DNA from: Costus lasius
Taxonomy: Eukaryota; Streptophyta; Magnoliopsida; Zingiberales; Costaceae
Assembly (NCBI GenBank): GCA_027563935.2
Contig: CM050449.1
Span: 71,018,556 to 71,082,555 of the forward strand
Direction: 5' to 3'
Length of the DNA: 64,000 nucleotides
The notes beneath the pieces are model-generated. The model made no database searches and was not told the DNA's origin. It was given only the letters and a program-made list of their open reading frames with translations. Positions 57,567 to 64,000 of the stretch are shown in pieces (positions within the stretch are counted from its first letter, which is position 1; the number at the start of each line of letters is the position of its first letter). The translations under genes were made by a program, and so were the position numbers.

Positions 57567-59609
57567 ATCGTAGAAATAATAACCCTTAGTTTCCTTAGGG
57601 TAACCGACAAAGATGCATTTGTCAGATCTGCTCTCTAGTTTCCCAGAGGCGAGCTTTTTGACATAAGCCTCGCAGCCCCAGATCCTGATAAATGTCAAGC
57701 TTGGCTGTTTCCCATACCATAATTCATATGGAGTTTTTGAAACGGCCTTGGATGGCACTCGGTTTAGTACCTTTGCAGCTGTTTCCAGTGCAAAACCCCA
57801 AAAGGAGTATGGAAGAGTAGCCTGACTCATCATAGAACGAACCATATCAAGTAACGTTCTATTTCTCCTCTCGGACACACCATTCCATTGCGGTGTTCCT
57901 GGCGGAGTGAGCTGTGAGATAATCCCACACTCCTTCAGATAGTCAGTAAACGTATGACTTAGGTATTCTCCACCTCGATCTGAGCGAAGTGCCTTGATAT
58001 TTCGGCCTAGCTGATTTTGTACTTCATTCTTGAACTCTTTGAACTTGTCAAAAGATTCACTTTTATGTCTCATTAAAAAGACATACCCATATCTACTGAA
58101 ATCATCAGTAAAGGTAATGAAGTACTGATAGCCACCTCTGGCATGTTTACTAAATGGCCCACACACATCAGTGTGTATAAGGTCAAGTAAACCTGAAGCC
58201 CTTTGTCCTTTGTTAAGAAAAGGTGACTTCGTCATTTTGCCCATTAAACAAGCTTTGCATGTATCAATCTCCTTGTAGGAGAATGATCCCAGCAGTCCAT
58301 GATCATGCAACCGCTTAATGCGTTTCTCGTTAATATGGCCTAAACGACTATGCCATAGCAAGGTGCTGTCATCAGCATTCTTGGCTTTCTTAATATCAAT
58401 TTTCTGTATAGAACATTCCATGTCCAACATGTATAACCCATTGCTAATTGAACCAGTTGCATAAACAATATTATCATAAGATAAAACACACTTTGAAATA
58501 TTGCATTCAAAGGAAAAACCCTTCCTGACAAGAGCAGGAATGGAGATAATATTTTTAGTAATACTGGGAACAAAATAACAACTGTTTAGTTCCAATACAA
58601 GTCCAGATGGTAAAGAAATGAAATAGTCTCCTACAGCAACAGCAGCAACCCGTGCCCCGTTTCCAACTCATAGGTCCACTTCATGCTGTCCCACCTGCCT
58701 TCTTCTCTTGAGTTCCTGCACATTTGAACAAATGTGAACTCCACATGCAGTGTCCAACACCCATGATATAGAAGAAGAAAACATGACTTCAGTCACGAAT
58801 ATACCTGAGCCAGAAGCGATGCTTCCCCTCTTATCTCCTTGGAGCGCTTTACAGTCCTTTTTCCAGTGACCCAGCTGGCCACAATGGAAACACCTGTATT
58901 CCTTAGACCGCTTCACCTTCTGCTTCAGAGCCTTGCTGTAGCTCTTGATAGGGGTCTTGCCCTTCTTCCCCTTCTTCTTGTTCCTGGAAGGAACCATTAA
59001 GACAGAGGTCGAAGGCTTTCCCTTCAGAGTCTCCTCAGTAGTCAAGAGCATATTCAGCAGCTCTGCCGGAGTACAATCGATTTTGTTCATATTAAAGTTA
59101 ATAATGAACGCGTCGAATGAAGGCGGGAGAGACTGCAGAATAATATCCACAGCAAGCTCCTGGTTGATGGTATGCCCCAGTTTCTCTAGAGCCTCCTTGT
59201 GCCCAATTATCTTGAGCACGTGAGATCCTACTGGGCTCCCTTCAGCCAGTTTGCTCTGAAAGAAAAGCTTTGTCAGATTATAGCGCTCTGTCCTCGCCTG
59301 TGCAGCATACAGCATCTTGAGGTTCGCTATCATGTCTATAGCAGACATATCCTCATGCTGACGCTGCAGCGGTGGCGTCATAGACGCTAGCATCAGGCAA
59401 GCGACATCAATGCTATCATTGACGTGCTTTTTATAGGCTTCCCGAACCGCCCTTGCGGCGTTCGGAGCGGGCTGAGGCGGTATCGCCGTCTCGAGGACAT
59501 ACAGTTTCCTCTCTGCCTTAAGAACGATCTTAAGGTGTCCGAACCAGTCAGAGAAGTTCGGCCCAGCAAACTTCTCCCTTTCCAGTAGGGATCGCACATT
59601 GAAGTTCAT
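57567..59609 (-). pseudogene. Copia B Gag-protease-integrase half, with one stop codon
   Basis: Starting at MNFNVRSLLEREKFAGPNF (59609), it is nearly identical to the plus-strand copy through the zinc knuckle CFHCGQLGHWKKDC and protease LDTACGVHIC. One TGA at 58668-58670 replaces the Arg codon after VDL (the plus copy reads VDLRVGNGARV); the frame continues without shift afterwards. The integrase keeps WHSRLGHINEKRIKRL (both histidines), HTDVCGP, SDRGGEY and NGVSERRNRT. The solo LTR interrupts the frame at 57566, after KGYYFYD. Confidence 0.95.
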
Positions 59610-61431
59610 GGTGTTCGTTGCTGCAGGTATCTACAACAATGCAAGAACAGCAAGGTCAGTATCAATGTTAAGAATCAATCAGGACTTAAGAAAGATTCTT
59701 TTTCTCACTATTTTATCTGACTGAAAAATCCATTAAACAGTCCGAAAGAGTAGACACTCTTTTAGTGAGATGGGATCCGGATTTCATACTTGGTCTCCGC
59801 GTCCCGCTCAGGCGAGATAAGATGCACAGAGAGTACAAGCACTAATCTCCGGTAGGCAGTCCCTGCCGATCGCCAACCCGTGCGATTCCCCTTCATCTGG
59901 GCAATCCAGCAGACTGTGCCAACTGAGTTGGTACAACACAATCTCTGACCCCACAGATGGCTGCCCCCATGTGCTACCATATGCGCCACATATGTAGCCT
60001 ACATGGTCAAGCTGACCCGACCTACTCCCTGGACCACCATGTGCTATGCTGAGCAACGAGAAGGGATAAATCCCTACTCTGTAACACACAGGTGTAATCC
60101 CACACCGTCTGAAGATAGATGGACGTGCCCACTGAGTGGGTACAACACGGCTCCAACGATAATCAGAACAGTGAGGTTTCGCGTCAGAAGGCTTACGAGC
60201 TTGATATTTTAGCGTTGGATTTTACGGTCTTTTTATCTTCTTCACTATCATACAATTCCTATGGTGATAGCAGAAGATAAACTAATCATGCAATTCTAAT
60301 ATTTAAACAATAATAAAAGAAAGCATGAATCTTATGTGGTAAAAGCCCATAGCCCTAGTAAGACCTTAATTTAACTTAAGTCTTGACTTGCTTTTCTTCA
60401 TAGGGCTTTTGCTGCTCATCTGGCCCAAACCTGGGCCCAAGCGCCATCTGCAGCTCTGGTGCGCCCACCAGGAATTTGCGCCAGGTCCTAGGGTCGAACC
60501 CTAGACCTCCCACCTGGTCCAGCCACTGCTGCAAGCACCTCTGCCAAGTGTGCTCTGTGCTCTTGTCTAATTAAATTACAAATTTAACTATCTAGACAAG
60601 ATTGACACGCAGGTCAATTACACATTATAAATTAATTAAACTGTGATTCGCAGATCACAAAAATAAAAATTAATTTACAATTAATTCCCAGGCACGCAGG
60701 CCCCAGCACAGCACACATTAAAAACGGGTAGCCCACATAAGAGTAAATAGACAAACATATGGCATCAATCAACATGTGATCCACTCAAGAAAATTTAAAT
60801 TTTGAAAAACCCATAGGCATCAATTTTAATTTCCTTATTTGCCCTACAACCTTACAACGGTCCATTACTAGGGATCCACTCATCCATCCTAGTCAGATCC
60901 ACTGCCCTTGCATGCACCAAGTCCTAACTGACTTGAGTCGACCATAAGGTCAACAATGCATGCGCCAGGGCTGAACAACCACAATGAGGTCTGGCAAGCG
61001 GGTGTGACCCCGGGCCTAACTCATGTGTGTTCACTAGTTGTCTCAATCAGACATCGCTACACGCCTGTCTGCAGTCGACCTGTAGCCACCACGTGCTTGC
61101 GCACAGGTGCTACCTGGTCAACCCGTCAAGGCTGTCAGATGGTCTGATCAGACTTTTGGATCTAACCTAGGGGGTGACTTCAACCCTAATAACCCGTCTA
61201 AGGATTTAATGTAAGGCCTTAGATCTAGTGGTATACGCGCAAGTGTTTAAGTTTTAAGAAAAACTACAACATAATATATGCGCCAACTTAACATGCGCCA
61301 AGGAGAAAATCATATCTATTACTAGCATGCATTTTCGCCAACATAAAGCATGTAACTATAGATCTATGAATTTGCGCAAAACATGGATCACAATCATTTT
61401 CAAGCAATCATAAAACATGCATGAAAACCTG
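59610..61431 (-). other. 5' leader of the minus-strand Copia B
   Basis: It mirrors 13703-15538. Hairpins HP1 at 60128-60140 and HP2 at 59919-59931 are the same as in the plus copy; HP3 is at about 59803-59816. The tRNA-like module is at 60490-60546. No gene is seen in it. Confidence 0.8.
60490..60546 (-). other. tRNA-like pol III module, minus copy
   Basis: On the minus strand the A box TGGCAGAGGTG (60536-60546) and B box GGTTCGACCCT (60490-60500) have the same 46-base spacing as in the plus copy. The B-box hairpin stem is CTAGG-CCTAG rather than CCAGG-TCTGG. Confidence 0.5.
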
Positions 61432-61442
61432 CTCTGATACCA
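61432..61442 (-). other. Primer-binding site of the minus-strand Copia B
   Basis: The minus strand reads TGGTATCAGAG two bases after the LTR end CCTTCA at 61445. Confidence 0.9.
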
Positions 61443-61444
61443 AT

Positions 61445-64000
61445 TGAAGGTCCCCTACACAAGGGGGGCGAAAACCCTAATAGGAGGCGCAATAACATTC
61501 TAGCGGAATCTAGGGCTTTCAAAATCGCATAGCATGTATTATGATCAACTTTAAAGCATGAAATGAACTCATACCGAAGCCATATAATGGAAGGCGCCTT
61601 GGAAGCAAGAGAACAAGAGAGCTCTCCTCCAAATCGTCACACACAAGATGATGTTGCTTCCTCCCTTGGTGCTCCTTGTGCTAGCAAGGTTCCAAGAGGT
61701 CCTTGTCGAGTGAAAGGGAAAGATGAGATGTCCTTCTCTTGGCCGAATCCTCCTCTGATGGGGGTAGAGGCCATGACCCAAGAAAATATAAATGGAGCTT
61801 AAGGCTACCCTAGTTTATGGGTACCCTAAGGCACCATTGCATTGCATGCATCATGTAGCTACATTTGGTAAGTTTTATACTTTGTTTTGTATTTTCTTTT
61901 ATGGAAATTATGTTGCATCATACTAGAATTAGTGCATGTCATAATGTTGCATCCAAGTAGGAGTAGTGTAATAAGCATTTACAAGTCATGTGGATAAGCT
62001 CAAAGTTAGCTCAAAGCTCACTACAACAAGCTAGCTCCAAATATGGCAAGCCACTTCAAAGCCAAAGTTCAAAGTGAAGTCTTGAGTTGAAGCACTTCAA
62101 CTCACCTTTCCATTGAAGTATAAAGCCACCTTGGCATCCAAGAATTCGGTTCCAATCTCAACTCATCAAAGGATATGCGCTCATTCAAAAGCTTTCCATC
62201 AAATCCCTTAAATCAAGGAATCAAGATGTGTTCACACCTTGGAAGGAAAGAGCCACGCCAATTCAAGAAGCAATACCACCTCCAATTAAGGGAAGATCAC
62301 CAAAGCAATTCGTCCATGGCCAAGGAAGGAAGGATTGCCACCTTCTCTTGTCGCCCAAGCAAGGAGAATTCACCAAACAAAGAAGGAATTCAGCCACAAC
62401 AAAAATGGCAAGTTTCAAAGCCATGCATCGGCCATTACAAACAAGGGAAGACACTCAAGGAAAGGATTTCGAATTTGAAAGCTTCAGCCCCAAAGGAATT
62501 CGCCCAAACCAAAGAAGGAAGGAAAGCTATCACCTAGCCGAACATGCAAGCAAATTCGAACACACCATCTCTACAAACAAATAAGGGAAGTTTTCAAGTC
62601 AAATCACAATCAATGGAGCCATTGCCTCGACAAAGCATTGAAGACAATAATTTCTTTCTTATTTTGATCTTTTGTAACGTTAAGGAGAAGCTCTACAAAA
62701 CTTGTAATCGCATGTAAGTTGATTAGCAAGATTTGATAATGGAATTGTCGATTAGTTGCCTAGTGAAAAGAATCCTTGTGTTAGCATTGGTGATTGTCGC
62801 CTAAGAGTATTCTATCTCCCCCCTTCTCTAAAGGGCCGAGCCCTTTCCCCTCTCCCCCCTTTCTTCTCAAGTCTTCAACGCAACTCAACCACTTGAAGGA
62901 TCTTGCGCACCTTTGGAGGGACTCTAAGAAGTTTCATCCTTTGTCCTCGGCAATCAACAAAGACCCTTAGGGGTTCTTCACTTTCGGCTTGCATGAAGGC
63001 TACACCAACAACACTTCAAATTCGGCTAAGTTCTTTCCCCTCTTCCATCTATAGATTCTAGAACTTGTTTTCTACACTAATCTAAACTTTGTTTGAAGGG
63101 GCGCAAGGACTTGGAGGACTCTTCACTAAGCGCAAGCTTTCTCCCCTCCCCCTCTCTCTCTTTAGTTAAGTGTTAAGGGAACTTGTGAGGCTTAACCTCC
63201 CCCTTAGTTTTGCTTTGTAATATGAATCTGTGGTGTGTGCGGATCTCGTTTGTCTGTGTTTGCTTGTAATGATGCAATACCTTCCATCAGAGTAGGACCG
63301 TTGAAGATCGGGACGAAACGATCCTTCTATGCTCAAGGATCGCACTGTGAGTATTCCTACTTGTCTTTCAATTTGTAGGTAATTGCTATTTCTTTTAAGT
63401 AGTCTAAATAGTTTAGTGTCGTTTTCTTTATTTATAAAAATACAAAACATATTTTCCAACTCCGTTTAGAGTAATTTCGGTTTTTATCAAAAATACAAAA
63501 AAATATTTTCTGAAAGCGTTGTTTGAATGCTCCCTTACTTGTGAGTGATCCCACCTCCATCATCCTCTACCTTCACGGTGTCACCACACACGAAAGCGTC
63601 AAGAGGAATATGGGCGAGAGGCGAGAATAGAGAGCACTCTATTCGGTCGTGAACAACATCTCCAAGTGGAGATCGTGGTTACTAAAAATAGCCACCACAC
63701 TTCGCTCCAACATTCACGCCAAGTGAACATGTCGCCAACTCCTCTCCCCTTGAACCATGCGCTCATTTAATGAGCCGGTTCAAATTGGTTTGGTCCAGAG
63801 ACCAATTAAGCCAAGCAATTAAGTCCAGATCTCAAATAAACCCTAAGGCTCAGATCTGACCATTGATCTCCTGATGCTCCTGATCTCATCGATCTAGCAT
63901 CCAATCTCTCAATCGAAGCTTACCGATCTCAAGCCCTAATCAATCAAACATGATCAGACCAGATCTCACTCACAATCAGAGATTAAATCCCTTTAAACTG
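61445..64000 (-). repeat. 5' LTR of the minus-strand Copia B, interrupted and running off the window
   Basis: It matches 51067 onwards with a handful of substitutions and is broken at 61755 by a nested insert that ends at 63562. The rest of the LTR continues past position 64000, so the outer end and the right-hand target duplication are not in view. Confidence 0.93.
61756..63562. mobile_element. Solo LTR of unidentified family, 1807 bp
   Basis: The insert runs from TGATGGGGGTAGAGG to CCACCTCCATCA, with end symmetry of TGATGGNGGT. Flanks are TCCTC at 61751-61755 and 63563-63567, a 5-bp target duplication; the uninterrupted site is in the other LTR near 51371. It encodes nothing recognisable, and frames near 62175-62584 lack homology. 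A TGATGG start is shared in type with the local Gypsy LTRs, but no sequence match was found. A short non-autonomous element is the alternative. Confidence 0.75.

Larger units (their letters stand above)
51067..64000 (-). mobile_element. Young Copia family B element (minus strand), nested insertions, runs off the window
   Basis: The 3' LTR is 51067-52738, then polypurine tract, pol, Gag, leader, primer site (61432-61442) and the 5' LTR from 61445 to past 64000. The two LTRs look nearly identical over the visible part. It was inserted into the older LTR at 51066; GCATG at 51062-51066 is the probable left target copy. Its coding region is interrupted by one stop codon and a solo LTR (54603-57566), and its 5' LTR is interrupted by another solo LTR (61756-63562). 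Confidence 0.93.

Noticed and set aside
62175..62584. Two overlapping frames of about 120 codons inside the 1807-bp solo LTR
   Set aside because: They are lysine- and serine-rich, without homology, and inside a sequence bounded by a target duplication.
1..64000. CRISPR arrays, bacterial operons, rRNA genes or endogenous pararetrovirus
   Set aside because: No regular short repeats with unique spacers, no bacterial gene layout, no rRNA motif and no movement-protein or coat-protein text were seen; all RT-bearing elements have Copia or Gypsy order and LTRs.

Overview
This is a nuclear window from a flowering plant. The evidence is one intron-split gene of the plant DUF946/Vps62-like family at the left edge, AT-rich intergenic DNA, a plant-type hAT MITE, and about 57 kb of nested plant Copia and Gypsy LTR retrotransposons. 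Nothing bacterial or organellar is visible. The species cannot be named from the sequence alone.

Layout, left to right. 1-2790: an intron, the long last exon (911-2493) and the 3' end of the DUF946 gene; its first exon lies outside the window. 2800-4879: AT-rich intergenic DNA. 4880-5444: a 565-bp hAT MITE with an 8-bp target duplication. 5445-6900: unassigned DNA. 6900-11582: an old, broken Copia element (plus strand) without a visible 5' LTR. 11583-32446: a tandem array of a Gypsy family on the minus strand (LTR-internal-LTR-internal-truncated LTR) whose internal regions encode only Gag and protease. Its first LTR is split by an almost intact young Copia element (12003-21127, family B) with 1687-bp LTRs, a 5-bp target duplication and a 1293-codon gag-pol frame. 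Its third LTR is cut by a plus-strand Gypsy element (32447-37877) that has gag, protease, RT and RNase H but is broken and truncated.

37878-47152: a second Copia family (C), with 2.2-kb LTRs that are nearly identical to each other around a decayed, non-coding pol. 47153-51066: a chimeric minus-strand Copia remnant, joined head-to-head to element C. 51067 to the window end: a young minus-strand family B Copia, inserted into the remnant's LTR and itself hit by two solo LTRs (54603-57566 and 61756-63562), each with a 5-bp target duplication. Only the DUF946 gene is a likely host gene; all the remaining coding potential belongs to transposons.

The most interesting signals are not genes. They are (a) three hairpins in the long 5' leaders of Copia families B and C whose stems differ by compensatory changes; (b) a tRNA-like pol III A/B-box module in the family B leader; (c) clustered TTACGG...CCGTAA dyads with about 80-bp spacing in the Gypsy LTRs and internal regions; (d) a Gag-protease-only Gypsy family beside a related RT-bearing element; and (e) young-looking LTRs around a dead pol in element C. 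All alignments were made by eye.
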